Assembly (NCBI RefSeq): GCF_038397725.1
Contig: NZ_CP151634.1
Span: forward strand, 124,001 to 188,000
Origin: Microbacterium sp. LWO13-1.2
GTDB lineage: Bacteria > Actinomycetota > Actinomycetes > Actinomycetales > Microbacteriaceae
Direction of reading: 5' to 3'
Length of the DNA stretch: 64,000 nucleotides
Shown piece by piece: positions 33,501 to 42,581 of this stretch (positions within the stretch are counted from its first letter, which is position 1; each line of letters starts with the position of its first letter). The position numbers and the translations under genes are program-made. The notes under the pieces are model-generated. The model was not told the origin of the DNA. It saw nothing but the letters and a program-made list of their open reading frames with translations, and did no database searches.

Positions 33501-34997
33501 ATGCCTCAAGACGGACTCGACCCCCGCCAGACCCGACGCATGCCGGAGATGCTCGACGAGTTCCAGCGCGCCGAGGGGCACCCGCACTTCCGCGTCGACG
33601 TGGAGCGCATCCGCTTCTCCCCCTTCTACTCACGGCTCTCCGCGGTCACCCAGGTGATCTCGCAGACCGGCGCCGGGCTCGCCGTGCACAACAGGCTCAC
33701 CCATTCGATCAAGGTCGCGGCCGTGGCACGGGCGATCGCGACGCACCTGTCGACGCGTACCGACGAGGCGAGCCGGATCGTCGCCGAGCTCGGCGGCGCG
33801 CATCCGGTCGTGGTCCAGGCCGCCGCAGCAGCGCACGACCTCGGTCATCCCCCGTTCGGGCACCTGGGTGAGCACACTCTCGATCGCCTGGCGCGCGCCC
33901 GGTTCGGGCTGACCGAGGGATTCGAGGGGAACGCGCAGACCTACCGCATCCTCACCCGCCTCGACGAGCACGATCGCCCGGGCGTCGGACTCAATCTCAC
34001 CGCGGCGGTGCGCGCCGCCGTGCTGAAGTACCCCTGGCGGCGCGGCCTCGGCGGAATCCGCCGCGGCGGCACGAGCAAGTTCAACTACTACGCGGTCGAC
34101 GAGCAGGACGCACGTCAGGCGCTCGCCGCCTATCCCCTGATCGGCGAGGGACAGCAGACGGCCGAGTGCTCCATCATGGACATCTCCGACGACATCGCCT
34201 ACTCGCTGCACGATCTCGAGGACTTCTATCGCGCCGGCCTACTGACCCCCACGACGCTTTCCACCGAGTTCCGGGCTTGGCACCGCGACCTCACCCGGCT
34301 CCGCGTCGCCGACCAGGACTTCCTCGCCGCCGATACCAGGACTCCGGGGCACTCGCTCGAGCTGCTCTGGCGCCGGCTCCGCGGCAAAGACGGCTGGATC
34401 GCGGATGCGGATGCCTTCGGCGCAGCCGTGGCGAAGGTCGGCGCCGAGGTGATCGACGGGCTCCTCGCCGAACCGTTCGATGGCTCCCTCTCCAGCGAGC
34501 GGTCCCTCGCGAGATTCACGACGGCATGGATCGCGCGCCTGCAGTCGTCGATCGAAGTGCACCGGAACCCCGACATCCGCTCGGGCCACGTCAGCCTGAA
34601 CCGGCAGGCCTGGCACGAGGTCGCAGTGCTCAAGTTTCTGCACGAGCGGTTCATCCTCGAACGCCCGGATCTCACCGTCTACCAGCGCGGACAGGCCAGC
34701 GTCCTGGAGCGGCTCGTCAGCGGCTTCGCCGCCTGGCTCGACGACCCCCTCGACGCCCGCCGCGCCCCGCGCCGACTGCTCGACCTCGTGCAGCTCGCCG
34801 ACGACGACTATCGCCGGTTGCGGAAAGATGCGCCGGAGCTGCTCGAGACGCACACCGCCACGGAACTCCATGCTTTCGCCCGTGGCCGCGGCATCATCGA
34901 CTACGTCGCCTCGCTCACGGACGCCCAGGCCGTGTCGCTCGACGCGATGCTGGCGGGTCGGACCGAGCGTCTGTGGGATGCCGGTCAGGGGCTGTGA
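33501..34997 (+). CDS. dgt: Deoxyguanosinetriphosphate triphosphohydrolase family protein
   Basis: A 498-residue HD-domain dNTPase that hydrolyses dGTP or other dNTPs to the nucleoside and triphosphate, controlling nucleotide pools. The HD metal site is His68 (RLTHS), His112-Asp113 (AHDLGHPPFGHLGE) with a later Asp in MDISDDIAYS. The family motif GFEGNAQTYRILTRL follows. Length is close to E. coli Dgt. The ATG at 33501 has CACACT six bases upstream and no Shine-Dalgarno. It converges on the response regulator gene, with only 24 bases between. Confidence 0.88.
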   Translation: MPQDGLDPRQTRRMPEMLDEFQRAEGHPHFRVDVERIRFSPFYSRLSAVTQVISQTGAGLAVHNRLTHSIKVAAVARAIATHLSTRTDEASRIVAELGGAHPVVVQAAAAAHDLGHPPFGHLGEHTLDRLARARFGLTEGFEGNAQTYRILTRLDEHDRPGVGLNLTAAVRAAVLKYPWRRGLGGIRRGGTSKFNYYAVDEQDARQALAAYPLIGEGQQTAECSIMDISDDIAYSLHDLEDFYRAGLLTPTTLSTEFRAWHRDLTRLRVADQDFLAADTRTPGHSLELLWRRLRGKDGWIADADAFGAAVAKVGAEVIDGLLAEPFDGSLSSERSLARFTTAWIARLQSSIEVHRNPDIRSGHVSLNRQAWHEVAVLKFLHERFILERPDLTVYQRGQASVLERLVSGFAAWLDDPLDARRAPRRLLDLVQLADDDYRRLRKDAPELLETHTATELHAFARGRGIIDYVASLTDAQAVSLDAMLAGRTERLWDAGQGL

Positions 34998-35021
34998 CGC
35001 CCTCGGCCGCAGGCCGGCCGC

Positions 35022-35657
35022 TCAGTTCAGCCCGTGCTCGAACGCGAACACCACCAGCTGCACCCGATCACGCAGCGCCAGCTTGGCGAGGATCCTGCTG
35101 ATGTGCGTCTTCACGGTCGCCTCGCTGAGGTACTCACGGGCAGCGATCTCGGCATTCGACAGACCCCGAGCGGCGAGAGCGAAGATCTCCCGTTCGCGGT
35201 CGGTGAGGTCGGCGTACTGAGGCGGAACCGGCTTCGGCGCCTCGGTGAAGTGCTGGAAGAGGTCGCGGGTGGCGGATGCCGCGATCACCGACGACCCCGA
35301 ATGCACGGTGCGGATCGCGGCGAGCAGGAACTCCGGATCGGCGTCCTTCAGCAGAAAGCCGCTCGCCCCCTGGCGGATCGCCCGCGCGGCGGCCTCGTCG
35401 AGGTCGAAGGTCGTGAGCATCACGATGCGCGGTGGATCGGGCTGGGAGAGGATCTCCGCCGTCGCGGTGAGCCCGTCCATCACCGGCATCCGGATATCCA
35501 TCAGCACGACGTCGGGCCGGGTCTCCCGCACCACGTCGAGGGCCTGACGGCCGTCTCCCGCTTCGCCGACGACATCGAGGTCGGGTTGGGAGGCGACGAG
35601 CATGCGGATGCCGGCACGGAACAGCGCCTGATCATCCACGAGAACGACCCTGATCAT
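35022..35657 (-). CDS. Response regulator, NarL/LuxR type
   Basis: A 211-residue two-component regulator. The receiver domain (1-120) has Asp8-Asp9, phospho-acceptor Asp54 (VVLMDIRMPVMDG) and Lys in FLLKDAD. A LuxR-type helix-turn-helix is at about 145-205 (LTDREREIFALAARGLSNAEIA through ATVKTHISRIL). It overlaps the histidine kinase stop by four bases, so the two are translated together. The target genes are not evident. Confidence 0.93.
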   Translation of the reverse strand: MIRVVLVDDQALFRAGIRMLVASQPDLDVVGEAGDGRQALDVVRETRPDVVLMDIRMPVMDGLTATAEILSQPDPPRIVMLTTFDLDEAAARAIRQGASGFLLKDADPEFLLAAIRTVHSGSSVIAASATRDLFQHFTEAPKPVPPQYADLTDREREIFALAARGLSNAEIAAREYLSEATVKTHISRILAKLALRDRVQLVVFAFEHGLN

Positions 35658-36838
35658 GCCCTGCCTCCGATGGGGAGCGTCGCCCGGACGACGAACTGTG
35701 CGCCCTGATGCTCAGCCTGCAGGTTACCGCCGACGAGTTGCGCGCGCTCGCGCATGCCGATGACGCCGTGCCCTCCCTGGCCGACGACCCGCTCGCCGGT
35801 CACGGTGTTGCGCACCTGGATGTCGACGCGATCAAGGAGCCAGGCGAGGTGCACGTCGACCGCGCCGTCGCCGTGCCGGATCGCGTTCGTGAGCGCCTCC
35901 TGCAGGATGCGATACACCGCGAGCTGGATCGCCGCCGGCGGCTCGCCCGGAGGCATCGGATCGACGGTGATGCGGGGCTCGACCCCGGCGTGCCGCACCT
36001 GCGCGAACAGCGTCTCGAGGTCGGCCAGCGTCGGTTGCGGGCCGTCGCCCTGGCGATGGCGGAGCTGGGTGAGCAGCATCCGGACATCGGAGAGCGCACC
36101 GCGTGCGGTCTGCGCGATCGTACCCAGGGCTTCCTGCGCCAGCTCGGGCTGCACGGCGGCCGCGTAGCGCGCGCCGTCGGCTTGGGCGATCACGACCGCG
36201 AGTGAGTGCGCGACGATGTCGTGCATGTCCCGGGCGATCCGCACTCGTTCCTGCTCCTCCGCGGCGACGGCTTCGGCCTGGGCCTTGGCCACCTGCGTCT
36301 CCCGCCCCTTCACCACCACTCGCCACAGCAGTCCGGTCCCCCACGACATCACCATCGCGAGCACGAAGACCGAGCCGATCAGCGCCGCACTCGTCGCGAC
36401 CCTCAGGGTGCTCGAGGCATCGGTCAGAAGTCCTGACCAGATCAACGCGAAGTAGATGCCGCCCAGCACCCCGCCAACGAGTGCCGAGACGCCGCCGATC
36501 CACAGCACCCGCCTGCTTCCCCATGCCGATGTCGCGAACAGGACGAGGAGAATGGCGATGTTGTACGCAGACGGCGGGAGCCCAGCCCCCATCTGGATGA
36601 CCGCCCCGATCCACGCGATTCCGAGGGCGAGCGCGGGCGAGAGGCGACTGATCGCGGCCGCACCCCAAAGGATCACGCCGACGACGACATAGATCGTGAC
36701 GGCGATGGGACCGGAGTGGATCCAGACGCTCAGCTCATTCGTACCGGCAAGGAAGGACAGCGGCGCCGTCACGGCGAAGCCGATGACCGCGCCGACGATG
36801 TCGAGCACGAGCCAGGTACGGGAGACGGGGCGGATCAC
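35654..36838 (-). CDS. Sensor histidine kinase, NarL-partner type
   Basis: A 394-residue membrane histidine kinase. Helices occupy about residues 10-175 (four to six), with little extracellular sequence, so it may sense the membrane state, as LiaS/DesK-type kinases do. The dimerisation motif ARDMHDIVAHSLAV carries phospho-His206 (HisKA_3). The ATPase domain at about 295-390 has LQEALTNAIRHG, then GHGVIGMRERAQLVGG. Start GTG at 36836-36838 with TAGCGT six bases upstream. Confidence 0.92.
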   Translation of the reverse strand: MIRPVSRTWLVLDIVGAVIGFAVTAPLSFLAGTNELSVWIHSGPIAVTIYVVVGVILWGAAAISRLSPALALGIAWIGAVIQMGAGLPPSAYNIAILLVLFATSAWGSRRVLWIGGVSALVGGVLGGIYFALIWSGLLTDASSTLRVATSAALIGSVFVLAMVMSWGTGLLWRVVVKGRETQVAKAQAEAVAAEEQERVRIARDMHDIVAHSLAVVIAQADGARYAAAVQPELAQEALGTIAQTARGALSDVRMLLTQLRHRQGDGPQPTLADLETLFAQVRHAGVEPRITVDPMPPGEPPAAIQLAVYRILQEALTNAIRHGDGAVDVHLAWLLDRVDIQVRNTVTGERVVGQGGHGVIGMRERAQLVGGNLQAEHQGAQFVVRATLPIGGRA

Positions 36839-36844
36839 TCCCCT

Positions 36845-36850
36845 ACGCTA
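36845..36850 (-). promoter_or_regulatory. -10 box for leaderless kinase-regulator operon
   Basis: TAGCGT on the minus strand ends six bases before the GTG at 36838. Confidence 0.5.
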
Positions 36851-36903
36851 CGCGGCGCCGCGCGCTTCCCGCATCCGCCTCGAGATGTATCCCGCGGCGG
36901 ACG

Positions 36904-37695
36904 TCAGGCGCGGCAGAGGATCTCGCCGTGGGGCACGAGGTACCAGCCGTCTTCGGCATCCGCCCAGCGCTTCCACGCGTCGCTGATCGCCTGCAGATCC
37001 GTGGTGGTCGCGCGACCCTCCCGCACCAACTGCCTGGCCAACGCGGACTCGAGAATACGGTCTGCCCACATCCCGCCCCACCACGCGCGTTCGTCCGGCG
37101 TCGCGTAGCACCAGGTCGACGCGGTGGCGCGGACATCCGTGAAACCCGCCTGCCGCGCCCAGGACAGCAGCTGCCGGCCGGCGTCGGGCTCTCCGCCGTT
37201 CGCCCGTGCCGCAGCGCGATAGAGCTCGAGCCACCGATCCAGCTCCGGAAGCAGCGGGAACCAGATGAAGCCCGCATAGTCGGCGTCGCGCGCGGCGACG
37301 ATGCCACCGGGCACCGTGACACGGCGCATCTCACGCAACGCCTGCACCGGGTCAGCCACGTGCTGCAGCACCTGATGCGCGTGCACGACGTCGAAGCTGT
37401 CATCGGCCAAGCTCAGGGCGTGCACGTCCTCGACGGAGAAGTCGACGTTCGTCACCCCACGGCTCGCGGCGAGTTCGCGCGACAGCGACAGCGCCGCATC
37501 ATCGATCTCCGTCGCGGTGACCCGATCGACGACGCTGGCGAAGTCCATCGTGATCGTGCCCGGTCCCGCTCCCACGTCGAGAAGTCGCGTCGAGGCGCCG
37601 AGGTGGGGCCGGAGGTACTCCGCCGAATTCGCGATGTTCCTGGTGTTGTGCGAACGGAGGACGGATTCGTGATGTCCGTGCGTGTACGAGGCCAT
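36904..37695 (-). CDS. Class I SAM-dependent methyltransferase
   Basis: A 263-residue cytoplasmic methyltransferase. Motif I is LLDVGAGPGTITMDFA, then TATEIDDAALSLSRE (acidic ribose contact), FSVEDVHALSLADDSFDVV and the post-motif HVADPVQALREMRRV. It resembles the UbiE/Methyltransf_11 group. The gene is just downstream of menE, and a quinone methylation role is conceivable, but it lacks clear MenG features. The ATG at 37693-37695 (MASYTHGHH) is preferred because CAGAAT lies seven bases upstream; an ATG three codons earlier is possible. Confidence 0.82.
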   Translation of the reverse strand: MASYTHGHHESVLRSHNTRNIANSAEYLRPHLGASTRLLDVGAGPGTITMDFASVVDRVTATEIDDAALSLSRELAASRGVTNVDFSVEDVHALSLADDSFDVVHAHQVLQHVADPVQALREMRRVTVPGGIVAARDADYAGFIWFPLLPELDRWLELYRAAARANGGEPDAGRQLLSWARQAGFTDVRATASTWCYATPDERAWWGGMWADRILESALARQLVREGRATTTDLQAISDAWKRWADAEDGWYLVPHGEILCRA

Positions 37696-37738
37696 GCGTG
37701 CCATTCTGGCAGGCCGATCAGCGGCGATCGGTCGGCGG

Positions 37739-38884
37739 TCAGTGCAGGTCGGCGACGGCCCGACGGATGCTGTCGCGATCGGGCTTGCCGGATGGGAGCG
37801 TCGCCAACTCGTCCACGAGGATGAGCCGCGCGGGTCTGGCGTGCTTGCCGAGCTCGGCAGCCACCACCTCGCGGGCATGGGCCAGCTGCTCGGACTCGCT
37901 GCGGCGGAGCGCCTCACCGCGGGCGGCGACGATGACGGATGCCTCTCCCCAGCGTGCGTCCTCCACCCCGACGACCACCGCCTGATGCAGCCCTGGCACC
38001 AGGCGCACGATGCGCTCGACGCGGTCGAGTGAGATGTTGATGCCGCCCGAGACGATGACGTTGTCGGCCCTGCCGTGCACCCGCACAATGCCGTCCTCGT
38101 CGACGAGCCCGAGATCGCCGGTGCGGTACCAGCGGATGCCGTGCCGGTCGCGCACGAACGTTCGCGCCGTCAACTCTGCATCGCCGAGATAGCCGTCGGC
38201 GAGCATCGGGCCGGCGAGGTGCAGCTCGCCATCGACGGCGTGCACAGCGACCGTGTCGAGCGGCACGCCGTCGTAGACGCACCCGCCGCTCGTCTCGGTC
38301 GATCCGTAGGTGCGCACGAGCGGAGCACCGAGATCAGCGGCCCGCTCCCGCAGTGGCTCGGGCAGCGCCTGGCCGCCGACGAGGATCGCCCGGTACGCCC
38401 GCAGTGCCGCACGTACCCCTGGTTCGTCAGCCGCATCGAGGAGCGTGGCGAGCTGCGCCGGCACGAGAGCGGTGAACAGCGCTTCGTCGCCCCGGCGCAC
38501 CATCGACAGCGTCGCCTCTGCGAACGAGCTGGGAGAGAACCGCCCCTCCGGCGCGACGGGCTCGGTACCGGCGAGCGCCGAGCGCACCAGCACCTGGAGC
38601 CCGGCGACGTAACCCACCGGGAGAGCCAGCAACCAGCGCCCGCTGCCGATCCGAGCCGCGGTCGCCTCTGCGCTCGCCCGCAGCGCTTCGCCGCTCAGTG
38701 AGACCCTCTTCGGGACGCCGCTGGATCCGGAGGTCGCGATGACCGCCGCTGTGCCGTCCGGCACCCGCTCCGGCGCGCCGGCGAGCATTCCGAATCCGAG
38801 CGCCGGCCCGCCGTCGAGGGCGTGGCGCAGTGCGGCGAACACCTCGACGGGGTCGTCGGCATCCGTCGGAATCAGCGAGACCAT
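37739..38884 (-). CDS. menE: o-succinylbenzoate-CoA ligase
   Basis: A 381-residue adenylate-forming enzyme that activates o-succinylbenzoate with CoA in menaquinone biosynthesis. The AMP-binding P-loop reads ATSGSSGVPKRV at about 49-60, then YGSTETSGG, GIRWYRTGDLGLVDEDG and the C-terminal catalytic Lys in LPSGKPDRDSI. It is shorter than general acyl-CoA synthetases, as actinobacterial MenE proteins are. The assignment rests on the family pattern plus menB 80 bases upstream on the same strand. A GGGGGAG Shine-Dalgarno precedes the ATG. Confidence 0.9.
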   Translation of the reverse strand: MVSLIPTDADDPVEVFAALRHALDGGPALGFGMLAGAPERVPDGTAAVIATSGSSGVPKRVSLSGEALRASAEATAARIGSGRWLLALPVGYVAGLQVLVRSALAGTEPVAPEGRFSPSSFAEATLSMVRRGDEALFTALVPAQLATLLDAADEPGVRAALRAYRAILVGGQALPEPLRERAADLGAPLVRTYGSTETSGGCVYDGVPLDTVAVHAVDGELHLAGPMLADGYLGDAELTARTFVRDRHGIRWYRTGDLGLVDEDGIVRVHGRADNVIVSGGINISLDRVERIVRLVPGLHQAVVVGVEDARWGEASVIVAARGEALRRSESEQLAHAREVVAAELGKHARPARLILVDELATLPSGKPDRDSIRRAVADLH

Positions 38885-38964
38885 CCGTCACTCCCCCGCA
38901 GGCATGATCTGCTCTCCACAGTTCTGGTCGGGAGCGGGTCGTGCGCGATCGATGACATGACGGC

Positions 38965-39891
38965 CTAGTAGTGCCAGGGGAAGGAGGACCAGTCCGGGTC
39001 GCGCTTCTCGAGGAAGGAGTCGCGCCCCTCGACCGCCTCGTCGGTGCCGTATGCGAGGCGGGTGGCCTCACCGGCGAAGACCTGCTGGCCGACGAGACCG
39101 TCGTCGACGGCGTTGAAGGCGAACTTCAGCATGCGGATCGCGGTGGGCGATTTGGTGAGCACGGTGCGCGCCATCTTCAGCGCTTCACGCTCGAGTTCGG
39201 CGTGCGGGACGACGCGGTTCACAGCGCCTGCTTCATAGGCGCGCTGCGCCGAGTACTCCTCGGCGAGGAAGAACACCTCGCGCGCGAACTTCTGTCCGGT
39301 CTGGCGCGCCATGTACGCCGAGCCGTAGCCGGCGTCGAAGGATCCGACGTCGGCATCCGTCTGCTTGAACCGCGCCTCTTCGGCGCTCGCGATGGTCAGG
39401 TCGCAGACGACGTGCAGGGAGTGCCCGCCACCGGCAGCCCAGCCGGGAACGACAGCGATGACGACCTTGGGCATGAAGCGGATGAGGCGTTGCACCTCGA
39501 GGATGTGCAGGCGCCCTGCTCGCGCCGGGTTCTGCACAGCCGTCTCGTCGTCGGAGTACTTGTAGCCGTCGCGACCGCGGATGCGCTGATCGCCACCGGA
39601 GCAGAACGCCCAGCCGCCGTCCTTCGGGCTCGGCCCGTTTCCGGTGAGGAGCACGGCGCCGATCTTCGGATCCTGGCGCGCGATGTCGAGAGCCCGGTAG
39701 AGCTCGTCGACGGTGTGCGGGCGGAAGGCGTTGCGCACCTCAGGGCGGTTGAACGCGATGCGGGCGACGCCACCGTCGTGCGAGACGTGCGCGGTGATGT
39801 CGGTGTACTCGGCGGCACTCTTTCCGTCGACACCGGGCGCGAGCACCCATTCGGCGGGATCGAACAGGTCGGAGACGAATGCGTTGGCCAC
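38965..39891 (-). CDS. menB: 1,4-dihydroxy-2-naphthoyl-CoA synthase
   Basis: A 308-residue crotonase-fold enzyme that closes the second ring of the naphthoate in menaquinone synthesis. MenB features are NRPEVRNAFRPHTVDEL, WAFCSGGDQRIRGRDGY, the oxyanion region VVPGWAAGGGHSLHVVCDL and KQTDADVGSFDAGYGSAYM, with the typical C-terminal WSSFPWHY. The GTG at 39889-39891 (MANAFVSDLF) is preferred over a GTG at 39912 because TAGGCT lies seven bases upstream and the shorter N-terminus fits the family. It forms an operon with menE. Confidence 0.95.
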   Translation of the reverse strand: MANAFVSDLFDPAEWVLAPGVDGKSAAEYTDITAHVSHDGGVARIAFNRPEVRNAFRPHTVDELYRALDIARQDPKIGAVLLTGNGPSPKDGGWAFCSGGDQRIRGRDGYKYSDDETAVQNPARAGRLHILEVQRLIRFMPKVVIAVVPGWAAGGGHSLHVVCDLTIASAEEARFKQTDADVGSFDAGYGSAYMARQTGQKFAREVFFLAEEYSAQRAYEAGAVNRVVPHAELEREALKMARTVLTKSPTAIRMLKFAFNAVDDGLVGQQVFAGEATRLAYGTDEAVEGRDSFLEKRDPDWSSFPWHY

Positions 39892-39898
39892 GGGATCC

Positions 39899-39904
39899 AG
39901 CCTA
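39899..39904 (-). promoter_or_regulatory. -10 box for leaderless menB-menE transcript
   Basis: TAGGCT on the minus strand ends seven bases before the GTG at 39891; it decides the menB start. Confidence 0.55.
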
Positions 39905-39932
39905 TTCCTCACCTCGCCCTCACCACGCAGGG

Positions 39933-39960
39933 AGCGCCGCCTCCCGGGAGAGGCGGCGCT
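39933..39960 (-). terminator. Hairpin after the PadR-operon membrane protein gene
   Basis: A perfect 10-bp GC-rich stem (39933-39942 with 39951-39960) with an eight-base loop lies 15 bases past the stop of the HAAS-type gene and just before the menB promoter. There is no marked U-tract; termination is probable from position. Confidence 0.5.
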
Positions 39961-39975
39961 TCCTGACGATGCGGA

Positions 39976-40932
39976 TCACGCGCGGCGCGCACGCATGGTC
40001 TTGATCCAGCCGTCCACCGCATCCCACGCGGCGAACGCCACGAGGGCGAAGCCGGTGATGACGGTGAGGACTTCCATCGTGTCGCTCTCGACCCCGTTGC
40101 CGGTGAAGACGAAGCTCAGGAACTGCGGGTTGATCAGCTCGCCGCGCACGAGCAGCGTGACCGACCAGACGGCGAAGGCGACGGCCAGCAGGGTGTTGAT
40201 CACCGCAGCGCCGACGGTCCACCGCCGCTTCGCGTACACGGCGACCGACAGCAGCGCCTCAGCCACGATCAGTGCGAAGAAGAGGCTGATCCCCCACGGC
40301 CACAGTCCCGGGTTCAGCAGCGGAATGGGATCGCCGCCGGTCGGGAAGAACCCGATGAAGGCATCCCAGAACACCGCCCCGACCCCGATCGCGAGGAACA
40401 CGAGTGACGCGATGGCGTCTGCCCGCCCTGCGCCGCTCGGCGTCGGTTCCGGCAGCTGGTCGACATCCCATTTCACCCCGGTGTCGGCGCCGGTGCGCTC
40501 GAGCACGAAGAAGACCAGCGTCACCCAGAAGCAGACGTGCACGATGACCGAGATGCCCACGCCGATCGCGGCGCCGATGATCTCGCCGACGGAGGCTCGG
40601 TCCAGCGCCTGCGCGAGCGCGACGCCGCCCATCGCGCAGATCGGCACGATGACCAGCAGGAGCTTCAGCAGGCGCCACCAGGTCAGGAAGTACTTCGGAC
40701 CGATCAGGTGCAGCGGCTGATCGGCGTAGCCGGCGGCCAGAATGCCGGGGTCGCCGAGCTCGGTGAGGACGGCGCGCTCGGCATCCGTCCGGCTCTCGCC
40801 CTGCTCGACGCGCGCTTCGACGGCGTCGGAGATCGACGCCTCGAGTTCGGCGCGGACGTCGTCCTGCGCGGTCGGCGTCAGGCTCTTGACCGTGGCCGCG
40901 ATGTAGCGCTCGGTCAGTGTGTTCGTGGACAT
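39976..40932 (-). CDS. Membrane protein with N-terminal HAAS/permease-prefix domain
   Basis: A 318-residue membrane protein. The first 75 residues form a cytoplasmic helical domain (VRAELEASISDAVEARVEQGE, then LGDPGILAAGYADQP), the HAAS or permease-prefix type often encoded beside PadR regulators. Six or so helices follow from about 85 to 310. Function is unknown; such pairs are thought to sense or relay membrane signals. It begins one base after the PadR stop, so the two genes form one operon. Confidence 0.8.
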   Translation of the reverse strand: MSTNTLTERYIAATVKSLTPTAQDDVRAELEASISDAVEARVEQGESRTDAERAVLTELGDPGILAAGYADQPLHLIGPKYFLTWWRLLKLLLVIVPICAMGGVALAQALDRASVGEIIGAAIGVGISVIVHVCFWVTLVFFVLERTGADTGVKWDVDQLPEPTPSGAGRADAIASLVFLAIGVGAVFWDAFIGFFPTGGDPIPLLNPGLWPWGISLFFALIVAEALLSVAVYAKRRWTVGAAVINTLLAVAFAVWSVTLLVRGELINPQFLSFVFTGNGVESDTMEVLTVITGFALVAFAAWDAVDGWIKTMRARRA

Positions 40933-40933
40933 C

Positions 40934-41266
40934 TCAGTTCTCCTCTGCGGTGAGACCCGCGATCGCAGTGGTCAGCGATCGCCATTCGTCGGTGAGGGTG
41001 TCGGCGAGGCGCATGCCGGCATCCGAGGTGCGGTAGAACTTGCGAGGCCGCGCCTCGTCGGTGTTCCACTCGCTCGTGAGGTACTCCTGCTTCTCCAGAC
41101 GGCGGAGCAGCGGGTAGAGCGTGTTGGCGTCGGTGGCGAAGCCGCGGCGCTCGAGATCTTCGAGCAGTCCGTAGCCGTACCCCGGGGCGCGCAGCAGCTG
41201 CAGGCACGCCAGCACGATCGTGCCGCGCCGCAGTTCCTGCAGGTGCGTATCGAGGATCTCGTTCAT
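40934..41266 (-). CDS. PadR-family transcriptional regulator
   Basis: A 110-residue winged-helix repressor. The PadR domain runs from MNEILDTHLQELRRGTIVLACL through YGYGLLEDLERRG, NTLYPLLRRLEKQEYL and the wing with RKFYRTSDAGMRLA. The ATG at 41264-41266 is chosen because a strong promoter places its -10 seven bases upstream; ATGs at 41272 and 41290 would put the start inside the -10 or spacer. It probably represses its own promoter and the downstream HAAS-type gene. Confidence 0.92.
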   Translation of the reverse strand: MNEILDTHLQELRRGTIVLACLQLLRAPGYGYGLLEDLERRGFATDANTLYPLLRRLEKQEYLTSEWNTDEARPRKFYRTSDAGMRLADTLTDEWRSLTTAIAGLTAEEN

Positions 41267-41273
41267 GTTCATC

Positions 41274-41303
41274 ACATTACTGTGCGTCACACACTATTGT
41301 CAA
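41274..41303 (-). promoter_or_regulatory. PadR operon promoter with internal palindrome
   Basis: On the minus strand TTGACA (41298-41303), an 18-base spacer and TAATGT (41274-41279) form a strong promoter whose start falls on the PadR ATG. The spacer holds TGTG-N5-CACA (41281-41293), a likely PadR operator. Confidence 0.7.
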
Positions 41304-41370
41304 CGACACATTCCTGTGCGCTTCAATGACCGGCTCGCCTGAGCCGCGACCGACGTTGGAACGAGACCGC

Positions 41371-41376
41371 TAGCGT
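41371..41376 (+). promoter_or_regulatory. -10 box for leaderless GNAT gene
   Basis: TAGCGT ends seven bases before the ATG at 41384; no Shine-Dalgarno is present. Confidence 0.5.
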
Positions 41377-41383
41377 GGGTTTC

Positions 41384-42406
41384 ATGTCAGTGGAGATCAC
41401 ACGCATCGACCCGTTCGACGACGCCGCGGTCGATGCCTGGTGGGATGCCTACGCCACGGCCGAACGCGCGGATCGCGGCCCCGCCGCGCCGCTGTGGAGT
41501 CGCGAGGAATCGCGCAGCGAACTGCAGCAGGACTCGACGGTGGTGGAGCGCCGCGCTTTCCTCCTGCGCTCGGACGGCCTCGTCGTCGGATCAGCAAGTC
41601 TGGCGCTGCCCCGCAAGGACAACACGCACATCGCGCACCTCGCGGTGTGCGTCCGCCCGGAACACCGACGCCGCGGTTTCGGCTCCACGGCGTTGGCGTT
41701 CCTCGAGGGCGAGGCGCTGAACGCCGACCGCACCACCGCGCAGTCGGCGGCGTCGTGGCCGCACGAGCTCGGGCCCGAGGGAGCCGGCGCACCCGGCCGA
41801 GAGTTCGCTCGGCGGCATGGATACACGCTCGCGCTCGGCGATCTGCAGAGCCGCCTGCCTCTCCCGGTCGACCCCGCTCTCTTGGACCGCATCGAGGCAG
41901 ACATCGCTGATGCGATCGCGGGTTACGAGATCCGCAGCTGGGTCGGCCGCGTGCCCGATGACGTCGTCGAGGGCTGGGCGATCCTCGATGCATCGGTCGA
42001 TACCGAAGCGCCGAGCGGCGATCTCGACATCGAGCCGGTCACGCCAGACGTCAGCAGCATCCGCGAGTCGGAAGAACTCATCGAACGACAGAGCCGTACA
42101 TCCTTCGGCACGATCGCTCTGGCGGCAGACGGTTCAGCAGCGGCGTACACGCAGCTGGTGGTCTCCGGCGACGACGGCAACGCCTACCAATGGGGCACCC
42201 TGGTTCGCGGCGCCGACCGCGGGCACCGGCTGGGCACGGCGGTGAAACTGGCGAACCTGCGGATGCTGCAGCACGAGGCACCGCAGGCCCGCGCCGTCTA
42301 CACCTACAACGCCGAGTCGAACGCGCACATGCTGGCCGTGAACATCCTGCTCGGCTTCCGCCCGAGCGAGCGGATGGGCGAACTGCAGAAGCGCCTCCTC
42401 GGCTGA
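41384..42406 (+). CDS. GNAT-family N-acetyltransferase, tandem domains
   Basis: A 340-residue protein with two GNAT-like halves. The N-terminal half has the acetyl-CoA loop in HLAVCVRPEHRRRGFGSTALAF; the second has LVRGADRGHRLGTAVKLANL, so both keep the R/Q-x-x-G-x-G/A pyrophosphate loop. Substrate unknown; tandem GNATs in actinobacteria include mycothiol and antibiotic-modifying enzymes, but no specific feature points there. The start is leaderless-type. It diverges from the PadR operon and is followed by an R3 repeat. Confidence 0.85.
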   Translation: MSVEITRIDPFDDAAVDAWWDAYATAERADRGPAAPLWSREESRSELQQDSTVVERRAFLLRSDGLVVGSASLALPRKDNTHIAHLAVCVRPEHRRRGFGSTALAFLEGEALNADRTTAQSAASWPHELGPEGAGAPGREFARRHGYTLALGDLQSRLPLPVDPALLDRIEADIADAIAGYEIRSWVGRVPDDVVEGWAILDASVDTEAPSGDLDIEPVTPDVSSIRESEELIERQSRTSFGTIALAADGSAAAYTQLVVSGDDGNAYQWGTLVRGADRGHRLGTAVKLANLRMLQHEAPQARAVYTYNAESNAHMLAVNILLGFRPSERMGELQKRLLG

Positions 42407-42416
42407 CCAGGAGCAT

Positions 42417-42526
42417 GGTTCATAACTCAGGAGAAATTTCTAGAAGGACCCGCAGCGTCCCCGGCAACACGCCGATCATCGCATCGCACGCCACCTCGAG
42501 CGACGAATTCTCCTGAGTCATGAACC
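42417..42526. repeat. R3 palindromic element with 19-bp terminal inverted repeats
   Basis: The ends GGTTCATAACTCAGGAGAA (42417-42435) and its complement at 42508-42526 match over 18 of 19 bases. The 72-base interior has no coding sense. It starts 11 bases past the GNAT stop and resembles a miniature element; the terminal match is too long for chance. Confidence 0.82.
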
Positions 42527-42581
42527 GGCGCGCGGGCGGCGCGGATGCCGCGTGACGGCGTCGACGGGGCACAATGGGCAC

